From Muribaculaceae bacterium (GTDB lineage Bacteria > Bacteroidota > Bacteroidia > Bacteroidales > Muribaculaceae), in NCBI GenBank assembly GCA_022509085.1, contig JAFLTW010000002.1:275217-339216 (forward strand): DNA of 64,000 nucleotides. The letters run 5' to 3'. Under the pieces are notes generated by a model that did no database searches, was not told the origin of the DNA, and saw nothing but the letters and a program-made list of their open reading frames with translations. This document shows, one piece after another, positions 19,041 through 28,846 of the stretch; positions within the stretch are counted from its first letter, which is position 1; each line of letters opens with the position of its first letter. A program made the translations under genes and the position numbers.

Positions 19041-20744
19041 TTAATATACGTTGACGGGGGGAAGGGGATCAGGTTCTGGGTCGTTCTTACGGTCTTTATT
19101 TTCCCAGATCTTGTTGTGGTCAGAAGCATTGAGGTGGGGACCTACACCGGCATCTTCATAGTTGCCACGTTGTTCCTCTACGATGTTTACGTCGCAGTCC
19201 TTACCTTCATTGAAGTTCTCCTCGCCGAATGCGTTGATGAAATAGTCGGGCAGGACGTTGCCGATAAACTCGATAGTTGCCTGGTCGAGCCACTTCTTAA
19301 GTTCACCAAGAGTGGAGTCTTCATCATAGTAGTTCCAGATTTCGAACGTGATGCCGTCGCCATAGTTCTCCTGGAGGTATTCCATGAGCTCAGTGTTGTT
19401 TGCGAGACCTTCGGTCCAGATGTGGATACCCTCTTCAGGATTGTTGGTGAATTCAACGTAGATAGATACATCCCACCGATCGGCAATCTTGTAAGTCATC
19501 TTTGAGCGGAGACCATCCTTCATAACTACCTTACCGTCTTCATCGTAAGTAGCGTTTGTGAATTCGCCACCGTGTTCCATTTCACCTTCGAGGTGTTTCT
19601 TCACGATTTCCATATCGTCAGCGGCGCAAACAAGGTCGAGGGGCATCGGGATAAAGATATCAACGTCTACGGCCGAGCGAACGTGGATGGAGAGGTGAGA
19701 CTCGTTGTACTTACCGTTGCTTGTAAGACCCTTCTCGTCGATAGCGAGGTTAACCTCAACTTCGTTGGTATGGTCGTCGCCTTCCACCACCGGAGGAGTA
19801 GTCGGTTCTTCGGGAGTTACAACGGGATCATCCTTTTCATCACCGCCTGTGTTGCCTCCTTCACCGGGTTGTTCTCCGGGTTCGTCGTCGAGAGAAAGAA
19901 GTTCAAAGTCGCAAGTGAATACCCAGTCCTGATAATCGAAGTCGGTCCAGTCTTCGAGGCCAAGGTAGGTCTTGCCATCGAGTTCGAACGTTACAGCGTG
20001 AAGTTTCGATGTGGTTTCGGGTTGAAGTTTGCCACCTTCACCGTCTGTGCGGTAAACCTCTTCATTCTTTGAAGAGTCGCTGTAGTATTTTGTTTCTCCC
20101 TCGTTGTTATGTCCTTTCCAGTAGAAACCAAACTTGTAACCTTCCGGAATGTGGAGTTTAACACCTTTAGAGTAAGTAACACCGAATTGTGTATAATAAC
20201 CACCTTCTCCACTCCAATGGTTAGGATCCTCTACCCAAGAATCCGGAACAGGTTCACTATAATCGGTTTCAGTTAAATTCCAAGGTTCAATACCAGCCCA
20301 AACTATTACTTCGTGATATTCACCGTTTTCATCATAGTAGAAAACACCAAGATCATTCTGTGTAGTGGTCTGAGAATAAATGGGATAGAATTCAAGTTCC
20401 AGGTCAGAGGGAGCAGTGATCAAGAAATCCTCTTCAATACCGGGTTTTAAATTATCATTCTTTTCAGGGAGCCACTCATCAATGAGACCCTGCTCATAAT
20501 TACGGTCAAGAAGGCTTGTTTTACAGGATTCAAAAGAGAAACCATCGGAAGCACGAGTGGAGAGGTTGTCGTTGAGGCCCCAATAGTGGTCGCCAGAGTA
20601 AGCTGCGATCTTCGGACCTTTAACGAGTACAGAACTGTTCCTGTTCTTGAGTGCCGGAGAATCCAGGTCGTTCGAACAGGATGCAAAACCTAAGCCGAGT
20701 ATGGCTGCCATAGCCATTCCGCTGAGAATGTTTGTTAAACGCAT
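19041..20744 (-). CDS. Surface lipoprotein with DUF4114-like and LruC-like domains
   Basis: A 567-residue lipoprotein: MRLTNILSGMAMAAILGLGFASC gives a lipobox at Cys23. The region about 95-285 (DLGVFYYDENGEYHEVIVW, later LHAVTFELDGKTYLGLEDW and FDYQDWVF) matches DUF4114, a calcium-binding-like beta domain. A Pro/Glu/Gly-rich linker (about 290-330) leads to a DUF4842/LruC-like C-terminal domain ending in PDPLPPVNVY. The codon use is slightly more AT-rich at the 5' end. Function unknown; probably an extracellular matrix-type lipoprotein. Confidence 0.75.
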   Translation of the reverse strand: MRLTNILSGMAMAAILGLGFASCSNDLDSPALKNRNSSVLVKGPKIAAYSGDHYWGLNDNLSTRASDGFSFESCKTSLLDRNYEQGLIDEWLPEKNDNLKPGIEEDFLITAPSDLELEFYPIYSQTTTQNDLGVFYYDENGEYHEVIVWAGIEPWNLTETDYSEPVPDSWVEDPNHWSGEGGYYTQFGVTYSKGVKLHIPEGYKFGFYWKGHNNEGETKYYSDSSKNEEVYRTDGEGGKLQPETTSKLHAVTFELDGKTYLGLEDWTDFDYQDWVFTCDFELLSLDDEPGEQPGEGGNTGGDEKDDPVVTPEEPTTPPVVEGDDHTNEVEVNLAIDEKGLTSNGKYNESHLSIHVRSAVDVDIFIPMPLDLVCAADDMEIVKKHLEGEMEHGGEFTNATYDEDGKVVMKDGLRSKMTYKIADRWDVSIYVEFTNNPEEGIHIWTEGLANNTELMEYLQENYGDGITFEIWNYYDEDSTLGELKKWLDQATIEFIGNVLPDYFINAFGEENFNEGKDCDVNIVEEQRGNYEDAGVGPHLNASDHNKIWENKDRKNDPEPDPLPPVNVY

Positions 20745-20916
20745 AAATTTATTTGTTAAGTTGTTTAATTTCAGGTTTATCCTACTGATCCGACTGTCGA
20801 TGCCCTATGTGTGGAGTAAGGTTGCAGTTCTCTTATTGCGCGCAAAATTATATGATTTATTGCTAACAAACAAATTTTTTAACAAAAAAAATTACCAAAT
20901 TTTTAAAAATTTTTTT

Positions 20917-20957
20917 GAAAAAAATTTTGCCCTCCGTCATCATGACAGAGGGCAAAA
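20917..20957 (-). terminator. Intrinsic terminator of pnp
   Basis: On the minus strand TTTTGCCCTC (20957-20948) pairs with GAGGGCAAAA (20934-20925), with a further inner GTCA/TGAC stem, and is followed directly by a T-run. It sits 28 bp after the pnp stop. Confidence 0.9.
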
Positions 20958-20984
20958 TGATATCAGTTGTAAATCAACGGTTTA

Positions 20985-23318
20985 TCAGTCGTTTTTGGGT
21001 CGGAAGGGACGCTGCGGACGGAAGTCGCCGTCGCGGTGCTGACCCTGCGGACGGTTGCCGTCGCGGCGCGGTCCGCGGTCGCCGCCGTCACGACGCGGTC
21101 CACGGTCGCCACCGTCGCGGCGCGGGCCCTGCGGACGGGGTCCGCGAGGACGGTTCTCACGCTCCACGTAACCCTCGGGTTTCGGGGTGAGCACCCTCAT
21201 GGAGAGGCGATACTTACCGGTCTTCTTGTCAATCTCGATAAGCTTCACCTGCACCTTGTCGCCCTCATGCAAGCCGCTCTCCTCCATCGACTCCAGACGG
21301 TCCCAGGAGATCTCGGAGATGTGGAGCAGACCGTCGCGGCCGGGCATGAACTCAACGAACGCACCGAAGTCGAGGATCGACTGCACCGTGCCTTCGTATA
21401 CCTCGCCCTCCTCGGGCTGGGCCACGATAGCCTTGATGCGCTCGTATGCAGCATCGAGGGCTGCCTGGTCTTTCGAGGCAATCTCCACGATACCCACGCC
21501 GAGCTTTTCGTCTTCGTCGATAGAGATGAGGGCTCCTGTCTCTTCCTGGATACCCTGGATCACCTTACCTTGCGGACCGATAACGGCGCCGATGAGTTCC
21601 TTCGGAATCTGGAAGGAGATCAGCCTGGGCACGTGAGGCTTATAGTCTTCACGCGGCTCGGGCATCGTCTCGTTGATGATGCCGAGGATATGCATGCGGC
21701 CCTGGCGAGCCTGCTCGAGTGCCTTGCCGAGCACCTCGTAGCTCAGACCGTCGCACTTGATGTCCATCTGAGTGGCAGTGATACCCTTTTCAGTGCCGGT
21801 CACCTTGAAGTCCATGTCGCCGAGGTGGTCCTCATCGCCAAGGATATCGCTGAGCACGGCATATTTCACGTTGCCCGCATCGGAGATCAGACCCATGGCC
21901 ACACCGGCTACAGGGCGTTTCATCTTCACACCAGCGTCGAGCAGGGCGAGAGTGCCGCCACATACTGTAGCCATCGACGACGAACCGTTGGATTCGAGGA
22001 TGTCGCTGACGATACGGCAGGTGTAGGGGAAATCGTCGGGGAACATGCGTTTAAGAGCCCTATGGGCCAGGTTGCCGTGGCCGATCTCGCGGCGACCAAC
22101 GCCGCGCTGCGGACGGGCCTCGCCTGTGGAGAAGGGCGGGAAATTATAATGGAGCAGGAAACGCTCCTTGCTCTGGTTGAGCACATCGTCGATAATCTTC
22201 TCGTCGAGGGTGGTGCCGAGCGTTGCCGTCACAAGGGCCTGGGTCTCACCGCGCGTGAATACCGCCGACCCGTGAGGACCGGGCACATAGTCTGTGGCAC
22301 ACCAGATGGGGCGGATCTCGGTGGTCTTGCGGCCGTCGAGGCGGATACCCTCGTCGAGCACACAGCGACGCATCGCTTCCTTCTCCACATCGTGGTAATA
22401 GCGCTTCACCATAGCCTCGCGCTGCTCGGGAGTATACTTCTCGAGCTGCTCCTCCGACATCTCCGGCAGAGCTGCGATATATTCGTCGCGAACGGCCTTA
22501 AACGACTCGTTGCGCCACTGCTTGTCGGCATTGCCGGCCTTGGCAATCTCGTATACCTTGTCATAGCACTTGGCCTTGACGTCGGCGCGGAGCTCATCGT
22601 CGTTGATCTCATGGTCATACTCACGCTTCGTCTCCTTGCCGGCCTCCTTCATGAGCTCTAGCTGCACGGCGCAGTGCTTCTTGATCTCCTCGTGGGCCAC
22701 CTTGAGAGCCTCCAGAAGGTCAGCCTCCTGCACCTCGTTCATCTCGCCCTCCACCATCATGATGTTGTCGGCCGTAGCGCCCACCATCAGTTCGATGTCG
22801 GCCTTCTCGATCTGCTCGAACGTGGGGTTGATCACCCACTGGCCGTCAACACGGGCCACGCGCACCTCGGAGATAGGACCGTTGAAGGGAACGTCGCTCA
22901 CTGCCAGAGCAGCCGAGGCTGCAAGACCTGCCAGCGCATCGGGAGCATCATTCTCGTCGGCAGAGAACATGATGACGTTTACAAACGTCTCGGCGTGATA
23001 GTTGTCGGGAAACAGCGGACGGAGCACACGGTCAACCAGTCGCGACGTGAGGATCTCATAGTCGCTGGGGCGACCCTCCCTCTTCAGAAAGCCACCGGGA
23101 TAGCGACCGATGGAGGCATACTTCTCCCTGTATTCCACTGTGAGGGGCATAAAGTCGACACCCTCGTTGGCATCCTGCGCGCTACAAACCGTGGCCAACA
23201 GCATCGTGTTGCCCATGCGCACTTCTACTGCACCATCAGCCTGCTTTGCCAGCTTGCCGGTCTCTATCGTAATCTCGCGACCGTCGGGCAATGTGATGGT
23301 TTTCTTGATTGGTTTCAT
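20985..23318 (-). CDS. pnp: Polyribonucleotide nucleotidyltransferase (PNPase)
   Basis: Phosphorolytic 3'-5' exoribonuclease. The 777-residue protein has two RNase PH domains; [14 protein letters not shown] is in the first, and [28 protein letters not shown] with [21 protein letters not shown] is in the second. KH ([16 protein letters not shown], about 580) and S1 ([20 protein letters not shown], about 640-710) domains follow. The last about 50 residues form an Arg/Gly/Asp repeat tail (RRDGGDRGP units), an added RNA-binding-type extension. Monocistronic, with promoter and terminator visible. Confidence 0.97.
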   Translation of the reverse strand: MKPIKKTITLPDGREITIETGKLAKQADGAVEVRMGNTMLLATVCSAQDANEGVDFMPLTVEYREKYASIGRYPGGFLKREGRPSDYEILTSRLVDRVLRPLFPDNYHAETFVNVIMFSADENDAPDALAGLAASAALAVSDVPFNGPISEVRVARVDGQWVINPTFEQIEKADIELMVGATADNIMMVEGEMNEVQEADLLEALKVAHEEIKKHCAVQLELMKEAGKETKREYDHEINDDELRADVKAKCYDKVYEIAKAGNADKQWRNESFKAVRDEYIAALPEMSEEQLEKYTPEQREAMVKRYYHDVEKEAMRRCVLDEGIRLDGRKTTEIRPIWCATDYVPGPHGSAVFTRGETQALVTATLGTTLDEKIIDDVLNQSKERFLLHYNFPPFSTGEARPQRGVGRREIGHGNLAHRALKRMFPDDFPYTCRIVSDILESNGSSSMATVCGGTLALLDAGVKMKRPVAGVAMGLISDAGNVKYAVLSDILGDEDHLGDMDFKVTGTEKGITATQMDIKCDGLSYEVLGKALEQARQGRMHILGIINETMPEPREDYKPHVPRLISFQIPKELIGAVIGPQGKVIQGIQEETGALISIDEDEKLGVGIVEIASKDQAALDAAYERIKAIVAQPEEGEVYEGTVQSILDFGAFVEFMPGRDGLLHISEISWDRLESMEESGLHEGDKVQVKLIEIDKKTGKYRLSMRVLTPKPEGYVERENRPRGPRPQGPRRDGGDRGPRRDGGDRGPRRDGNRPQGQHRDGDFRPQRPFRPKND

Positions 23319-23353
23319 CTAAACTATATTTATCTTACTTTCTTTATCGCCTG

Positions 23354-23361
23354 CAAAATTA
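23354..23361 (-). promoter_or_regulatory. -7 promoter box for pnp
   Basis: TAATTTTG on the minus strand, 36 bp upstream of the pnp ATG. A matching -33 TTTG is not at the ideal distance. Confidence 0.5.
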
Positions 23362-23402
23362 CAAAATTTTATTCAATTTTTGTGCCAACACTCCCACATC
23401 TT

Positions 23403-23434
23403 TTTGCGTATTAAGACAAAACGCATTATCTTTG
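23403..23434 (+). promoter_or_regulatory. Promoter of the CotH gene
   Basis: TTTG (23403-23406), 20-bp spacer, then TATCTTTG (23427-23434): a full -33/-7 match, ending 57 bp before the CotH start. It is divergent from the pnp promoter. Confidence 0.7.
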
Positions 23435-23491
23435 CATTCCACACCGCCATTTCAGACCACAATCAACAAGAACTTCCAGCAAAACCGACTC

Positions 23492-24937
23492 ATGAGACAT
23501 TTCAGAATATTCAGGGTATTTCCGCTGCTGATCGTCACGCTCGTGACCCTCTCCTCGAGGGCTCAGGCCCAGACTGCCGCCATGCCCCAACTCAAGATAA
23601 CCTACGGCGCCGGCCTCAACTACGAAACATACATTGAGGGCTCCATGGAGCTCACCGACACCGACGGCACCGTCACGGCCCTGCCCGCCATCTTCAAGAC
23701 CCGCGGAGCAACCGCCCGAAAATTCACCGGCAAGCCCTCGCTTAACATGAAACTGCGTGATGCCGACGGAAACGAATACGACACGCCGCTGCTCGGCCTG
23801 CGCAAGAGCTCCACATTCATACTCGACGCCATGGCCATCGACCGCATCAACATGCGCAACAGGGTTTGCTTCGACATCTGGAACGACTTCTCACGCCTAC
23901 CTTACGAGACGGAATTCGACTCGAGAAACGGTACGGAGGGCCGATTCGTGGAACTCTTCATCAACGACAGATATAAAGGCATCTACTGCCTGAGCGACAA
24001 GATCAACCGCAAACTGCTCGACCTAAAGAAACCGCAAGCCGACGAAAAGACCGGAGAGGTGACAATCCGCGGACTGCTCTATAAAAACGGAACAAACGAC
24101 CTCGGCAACCAGAACACCGCCGGCTACTTCAACGACTACACCGTCTACGTGGCCCGCTACCACGACGCTTGGGAGCTACACGAACCCGAGGAATACGCCT
24201 CGGAAGAGGTGTGGGCACCGCTCGCAGAGCTCTACTCCGGCTCCAACTCCTCGAGTTACGACTTCGTAAAAAAGCACTTCTGGCTAGAGAACCTCGCCGA
24301 CTACACCATCCACATCATGGCCCTCTGCATCTCCGACAACTGGGGTGCGAAAAACCGCTACTTCTCCATACAGAACATAAGCAAGGACGACGAACGGAGC
24401 CGCTTCGTGCTCACACCCTGGGACCTCGACTCCTCGCTCGGGGGCAACTATAACGGCGACTACTACGGCGGCCGCTACAAGACATGGGCCATGGGCGACA
24501 TAACGAAGAATCCCCCCACGCCCCTTGGCGCCTGCATGGGCAATCCCGAATTCAAGGCCCTACTCAAACGCCGCTGGCTCGAAGGCCGGCTCGGAGCATT
24601 CTCCGTAGAGTCGGTAAAGAAGCGAATGACCGACTACGCCAACCTCTTCATAGAAAGCGGAGCTTGGCAACGCACCATTGACGCCTACAACTCCAACGAT
24701 TACATAGTAAAAGACCTCATGGAGGAGGTAAGGATGATAGGGGAGTGGTATGAGGCCCGTTTCGCTGAAATGGACCAATATTTCAACGTAACAGAGGCCG
24801 ACTATGCCGAGGTTGAGGCCGTAGCCCCGGAGCAGCCCCGAGAGCAACAGATCTACACCCTTCAGGGAGTGAGGGTCAAGGCCGTCACAGCCCCGGGACT
24901 TTATATAGTGGACGGCAAGAAAATAATGGTGAAATGA
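23492..24937 (+). CDS. Secreted CotH-kinase-family protein with Por-like C-terminus
   Basis: About 481 residues from the ATG at 23492, which begins a clear signal peptide (MRHFRIFRVFPLLIVTLVTLSSRAQAQ). The CotH domain spans about 35-400: KTRGATARKFTGKPSLNMKL, FVELFINDRYKGIYCLSDKI and the hallmark LTPWDLDSSLGG. CotH proteins resemble protein kinases and phosphorylate spore coat proteins in Bacillus; substrates in Bacteroidetes are unknown. The last residues (IYTLQGVRVKAVTAPGLYIVDGKK) form a Por-type tail. The stop overlaps the SUI1 start. Confidence 0.87.
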   Translation: MRHFRIFRVFPLLIVTLVTLSSRAQAQTAAMPQLKITYGAGLNYETYIEGSMELTDTDGTVTALPAIFKTRGATARKFTGKPSLNMKLRDADGNEYDTPLLGLRKSSTFILDAMAIDRINMRNRVCFDIWNDFSRLPYETEFDSRNGTEGRFVELFINDRYKGIYCLSDKINRKLLDLKKPQADEKTGEVTIRGLLYKNGTNDLGNQNTAGYFNDYTVYVARYHDAWELHEPEEYASEEVWAPLAELYSGSNSSSYDFVKKHFWLENLADYTIHIMALCISDNWGAKNRYFSIQNISKDDERSRFVLTPWDLDSSLGGNYNGDYYGGRYKTWAMGDITKNPPTPLGACMGNPEFKALLKRRWLEGRLGAFSVESVKKRMTDYANLFIESGAWQRTIDAYNSNDYIVKDLMEEVRMIGEWYEARFAEMDQYFNVTEADYAEVEAVAPEQPREQQIYTLQGVRVKAVTAPGLYIVDGKKIMVK

Positions 24938-25275
24938 TGGAAGACTGGAAAGCAAAACTCGCCGCAATGGCCGGAACCGTGCCTCAGGTGGAAGAGGAAA
25001 CGACGGAGCAGACCCCAACCGAAGATGCCACACCCGAAAAGAGACAGACCGCGCCTCTCAAGGTGGTGGTAGACAAGAAAGGAAGAAAGGGGAAGGTGGC
25101 GACAATCGTCGAAGGTTTCACACTCGGAGACGACGAGGTAGACGAGATAGCCTCCCGGCTGAAAAGGAAAATCGGCACCGGGGGATCTTCGCGCTGCGGC
25201 GAGATACTCCTGCAGGGAGAATGGCGCGAAAAGACAGTGGAACTGCTTAAATCAATGGGGTTCAAGGCCATTTGA
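24934..25275 (+). CDS. SUI1/eIF1-like translation initiation factor
   Basis: A 113-residue protein whose C-terminal half (KGRKGKVATIVEGF, then LKRKIGTGGSSRCGEILLQGEW) is the SUI1/YciH fold, related to eukaryotic eIF1 and implicated in start-site fidelity. The N-terminal 45 residues are acidic and Thr/Glu-rich. ATGATG at 24934 allows two starts three bases apart; both overlap the CotH stop, so translation is coupled. Confidence 0.88.
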   Translation: MMEDWKAKLAAMAGTVPQVEEETTEQTPTEDATPEKRQTAPLKVVVDKKGRKGKVATIVEGFTLGDDEVDEIASRLKRKIGTGGSSRCGEILLQGEWREKTVELLKSMGFKAI

Positions 25276-25316
25276 GGCCGGAGGAAGGCTTTAAGGCTAT
25301 TCTTTCTAACAAGCTC

Positions 25317-25400
25317 TAATAAGCTATTATAATTCTTATAATTCTTATAATTCTTATAAGCTCTTATAATTCTTATAATTCTTTTTCTTATAACTTCTGA
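25317..25400. repeat. AT-rich tandem repeat of about 9-10 bp
   Basis: The unit TTCTTATAA(T) occurs about seven times with variation (TATAATTCTT, TAAGCTCTTATAA) between the SUI1 gene and the AddA-like gene. The repeat holds many stop codons and no gene. It could be a slippage tract or a flexible spacer; each unit resembles a weak TATA-type element. Confidence 0.75.
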
Positions 25401-25421
25401 TATTCTCTTAAACATATTACA

Positions 25422-28400
25422 ATGCTGCATCTGAAGCGAGCTTCCGCGGGGTCCGGGAAGACCTACGACCTGACAAAGACATACATACGCCTGCTGCTCA
25501 CCTACAAAAACGACAACAAGAAGCGGCAGCTGCGACACGAGGAGACCCTGCGCGACTCCCTCTCGAGCATCATGGCCGTCACGTTCACCGTAAAGGCTAC
25601 AGCCGAGATGAAGCAGCGCATCGTGGAGAAACTCGCCGACCTCGCCACGGCCGACAACCTCGGAGACCGCACCGAGAAAGACATCCACTATCTCAGGGAC
25701 TTCATGGAGGAATTCCGTACCACCCGATTCGAGATTGCCCGCTTGGCGAAGAAAGCCCTGCGCACACTCCTGCTCCATTATTCTGACTTCAGGGTGCAGA
25801 CCATCGACTCATTCTTCCAGAGCATACTCCACACCTTCGCCTACGAGGCCAGTCTTGACGACAACTTCAACATGGAGATCGACACGGACTACGTTGCCTC
25901 CGTAGGTTTCGACGCTGCCCTCGACGCTATAAGCGACGCCTACGCCAACCCCCGCGAAAACAAGGAGGTGCTGATATGGCTGCGCAAAATGATAGATGAA
26001 ATCAGCGACAAGAATACCTGGAACGTCTTCGCCCGCATCAACAACGACAGGACACTCTACGGAAAACTTGTAAGTGAGGCCCGCAACCTCGAGAAGGAGC
26101 AGTTTCAGAAAATCCGCGAGGAGTTGACGGACTACTTCGAGCAAAACGGCGAAAACTTCGCAGCAATCGTGGATAAAGTGAACGAAAAGACTTTCCGTGG
26201 CCTCAAAGAGCTCCATGACAAAAGACGCGATGCCGCCAGGGAATTGACGGTAGAGATGCGCCGCGCCGGGCTGAGCAGTTCCAGCCTGAAGAGCGGGGTG
26301 CCAAAGAGGTTTGAGGCTTCGCTCGAAGACTTCGATGCGTACACGTTCACACCCCCGGAAACGATGGCTCCCCGAAAAACGGGCAAGGCCCCATGTCTCA
26401 ACGCCAACGCCGAAAAAGAACTGAAGGCGGAGATAGCGCGCCGACCTGACCTCAACGAAACCTACTACAACGACCTCGGCTCCGCATTCGAAGAATGGAT
26501 GGAGGCAAACAACGCAATGATCGAATACTGGGAGGAAAACCGAAGGAGAATCCTGACTTGGCTTGCCTACCGGGATATGTTTCCCAAACTCGTGGTGGTG
26601 CTCGAGATCGCCCGCAAGAAACGGGAATATCTGGCCGAAACCAACTCGCTGGAAATAAGCGAGACAGCCCACATCCTCTCGCGTATAATCGGGGAGGAAG
26701 AGACACCCTTCGTCTACGAGCGTATGGGCACGCGCCTCAACCACTACCTCATCGACGAGTTTCAAGACACCTCCCGGATGCAGTGGGACAACTTCCGGCC
26801 GCTGCTGCTCGACAGCAACAGCAACGGCAACGACAACCTCATAATCGGCGACGCCAAACAGAGTATCTACCGCTTCCGCAACGCCGACTACCGCCTCATC
26901 TCCGAATCCGTTGAGAGAGAATTCGGCAAGAGCGTGGAGGCCACCACCGGCACCACCAACTTCCGCAGCCAACGCGCCGTGGTGGAATTCAACAACTACG
27001 TCTTCTCCAACATCATCGGGAGGAGCTTCGAGACCAAGAATGGTGAGCTCGAGCCCCTATTCTCCGACACCATAAAAAGGATCTACGAGAGTTGCCGCCA
27101 GGAGTTGCCACCGGAGAGCGCCGATCCCGGCAAACCCCGCAAGCCCTTCGGCTTCGTCAGCATGACTGTTGCCCCCACACCCAAGGGAGAGGAGGGCGAG
27201 CGGTTTGAAAAGATCGGAAATGCCAACCCCAACGAACATGGATTCACGTCGCTGCCGGGTCTCATCATGAGTCTGCGCGACAGGGGTTTCCACTTCAAGG
27301 ATATAGGCATCCTGGTGAAAACCCACGACGAAGGGAAGGCAGCCGTAAGGGTGATAACCGAATATAACGCCACCCATCCCGACGACAAGATTACTGTGAT
27401 AAGCGAGGAGAACCTCCTGGTGGCCTCCTCCCTATCCGTAAAGATAATTCTCGAGGCCCTCCGGACAATGGTGGGCAATGTGCAGACTAAAGTGGAGCCC
27501 AACACCGTGCTCGAGGAGCCCGTAGACGAAAAGAGACTTTACGAGATGTTGCGCTCGATGCAGTCGCTGGCGCTCCCCTCGATAGTGGAGGCCATCGTTG
27601 ACCGCTTCGTGCCCGCTGGTCAGCGCGACAAGGACGCCCCCTTCATAGCGGCCTTCCAGGACGCCGTGCTCGACTACACCTCGGGTCATTCAAGCGACAT
27701 AGGGTCGTTCCTCAAATGGTGGGAGCGCAAGTCCGGCTCCCTCTCCATCGTATCGCCCGAAGACTCCGACGGAGTGGTGGTGCAGACCATCCACAAAGCC
27801 AAGGGACTCGAATATCCCTGCGTAATCATCCCCAAGGCCAATGTAAGGTTCAGACCGACTGATAAAAAGATAGAATGGCGCTGGGTAAGACCCGTCGGCA
27901 GCCTCGAGGGCAGGGAGCTGTTGCCACCGTGGGTGCCCGTGGAGACCAAAGACTCACTCAGTGAGACAGAACATGCCGACCTCCACGAGAGATTTTACGA
28001 GGAGGTGGCTCTCGACGAGCTCAACAAGATGTATGTGGCCTTCACGCGTCCTAAAGCTGAGCTCCATCTATTCTATAATATAAGTTCGCGTACCGGCTCC
28101 GTCAACTCCCTGCCGCATATGCGGGAAATGCTGCTGAGCGAAGCCTTCGAGGTGCAACGCTCTGAGACCCTGAGCCGACCTCTCGAAATAGAGGAAGACG
28201 AGAAGAAGGAGATGCTTACCATACGCTTCGGCGAACCCCTCACAGCAGCCCAGATAGAGGCCTTGCGAGAGGAGAGAGAGGTTGACGAATCGCAGCTCAC
28301 AACGTATCACGTTGCATCCGAGCGGAAAGTGCTGCAGACAAAACCCGACGACATGCTGCTTCACGTGCCCGTGCATACAGGCGCAGGCGAAGAGGAACTG

Positions 28401-28829
28401 GATCCCCGCGCAGAGGGCACCCTCAAACACCGCATAATGCAGATGGTGACTGGCCCGGACGACCTCGACCGAGCCCTGAGGATAATGGAGGTGAACGGCT
28501 TCGTATCCCCGCGCCAGATGGAGGAATGGGGCAAGGAACTTCGGAGCGCCATCGAGGGCGTGGCCTCCTACGGCTGGTTCAGCCCCGACGTAAGGGTGCT
28601 CAACGAGCGCGCCATCATCTGCCGCGGCAGTGAGACGACGCGACCTGACCGCGTCGTCATAACCCCGGAGGGCGACGCCGTGGTGATCGACTATAAATTT
28701 GGCGAGGAGGACAAGGAGTATGCCAGGCAGGTGGCCGGCTATATGGACTCGCTCAAGAAGATGAAGGGCTTCCGCAGCGTAAAGGGCTACATATGGTATG
28801 TCCACACCGGAAAGGTAGACCCGGTGTGA
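25422..28829 (+). CDS. UvrD/AddA-type helicase-nuclease
   Basis: A 1135-residue superfamily I helicase: Walker A ASAGSGKT (7-14), motif II IDEFQDTS (about 444), GDAKQSIYRFRNAD, motif VI-like KMYVAFTRPKAELHLF, and a C-terminal PD-(D/E)XK nuclease region with DRVVITPEGDAVVIDYKFGE (about 1070-1090). This matches AddA-like double-strand-break resection enzymes. The usual AddB-like partner is not adjacent: downstream is a convergent efflux gene. An AddB elsewhere or a single-subunit enzyme are both possible. Confidence 0.92.
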   Translation: MLHLKRASAGSGKTYDLTKTYIRLLLTYKNDNKKRQLRHEETLRDSLSSIMAVTFTVKATAEMKQRIVEKLADLATADNLGDRTEKDIHYLRDFMEEFRTTRFEIARLAKKALRTLLLHYSDFRVQTIDSFFQSILHTFAYEASLDDNFNMEIDTDYVASVGFDAALDAISDAYANPRENKEVLIWLRKMIDEISDKNTWNVFARINNDRTLYGKLVSEARNLEKEQFQKIREELTDYFEQNGENFAAIVDKVNEKTFRGLKELHDKRRDAARELTVEMRRAGLSSSSLKSGVPKRFEASLEDFDAYTFTPPETMAPRKTGKAPCLNANAEKELKAEIARRPDLNETYYNDLGSAFEEWMEANNAMIEYWEENRRRILTWLAYRDMFPKLVVVLEIARKKREYLAETNSLEISETAHILSRIIGEEETPFVYERMGTRLNHYLIDEFQDTSRMQWDNFRPLLLDSNSNGNDNLIIGDAKQSIYRFRNADYRLISESVEREFGKSVEATTGTTNFRSQRAVVEFNNYVFSNIIGRSFETKNGELEPLFSDTIKRIYESCRQELPPESADPGKPRKPFGFVSMTVAPTPKGEEGERFEKIGNANPNEHGFTSLPGLIMSLRDRGFHFKDIGILVKTHDEGKAAVRVITEYNATHPDDKITVISEENLLVASSLSVKIILEALRTMVGNVQTKVEPNTVLEEPVDEKRLYEMLRSMQSLALPSIVEAIVDRFVPAGQRDKDAPFIAAFQDAVLDYTSGHSSDIGSFLKWWERKSGSLSIVSPEDSDGVVVQTIHKAKGLEYPCVIIPKANVRFRPTDKKIEWRWVRPVGSLEGRELLPPWVPVETKDSLSETEHADLHERFYEEVALDELNKMYVAFTRPKAELHLFYNISSRTGSVNSLPHMREMLLSEAFEVQRSETLSRPLEIEEDEKKEMLTIRFGEPLTAAQIEALREEREVDESQLTTYHVASERKVLQTKPDDMLLHVPVHTGAGEEELDPRAEGTLKHRIMQMVTGPDDLDRALRIMEVNGFVSPRQMEEWGKELRSAIEGVASYGWFSPDVRVLNERAIICRGSETTRPDRVVITPEGDAVVIDYKFGEEDKEYARQVAGYMDSLKKMKGFRSVKGYIWYVHTGKVDPV

Positions 28830-28846
28830 ACAGCACCTGAGCGTGA

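Noticed and set aside
21036..22661. A 541-codon plus-strand frame
   Set aside because: Antisense to pnp; composition typical of a shadow frame.
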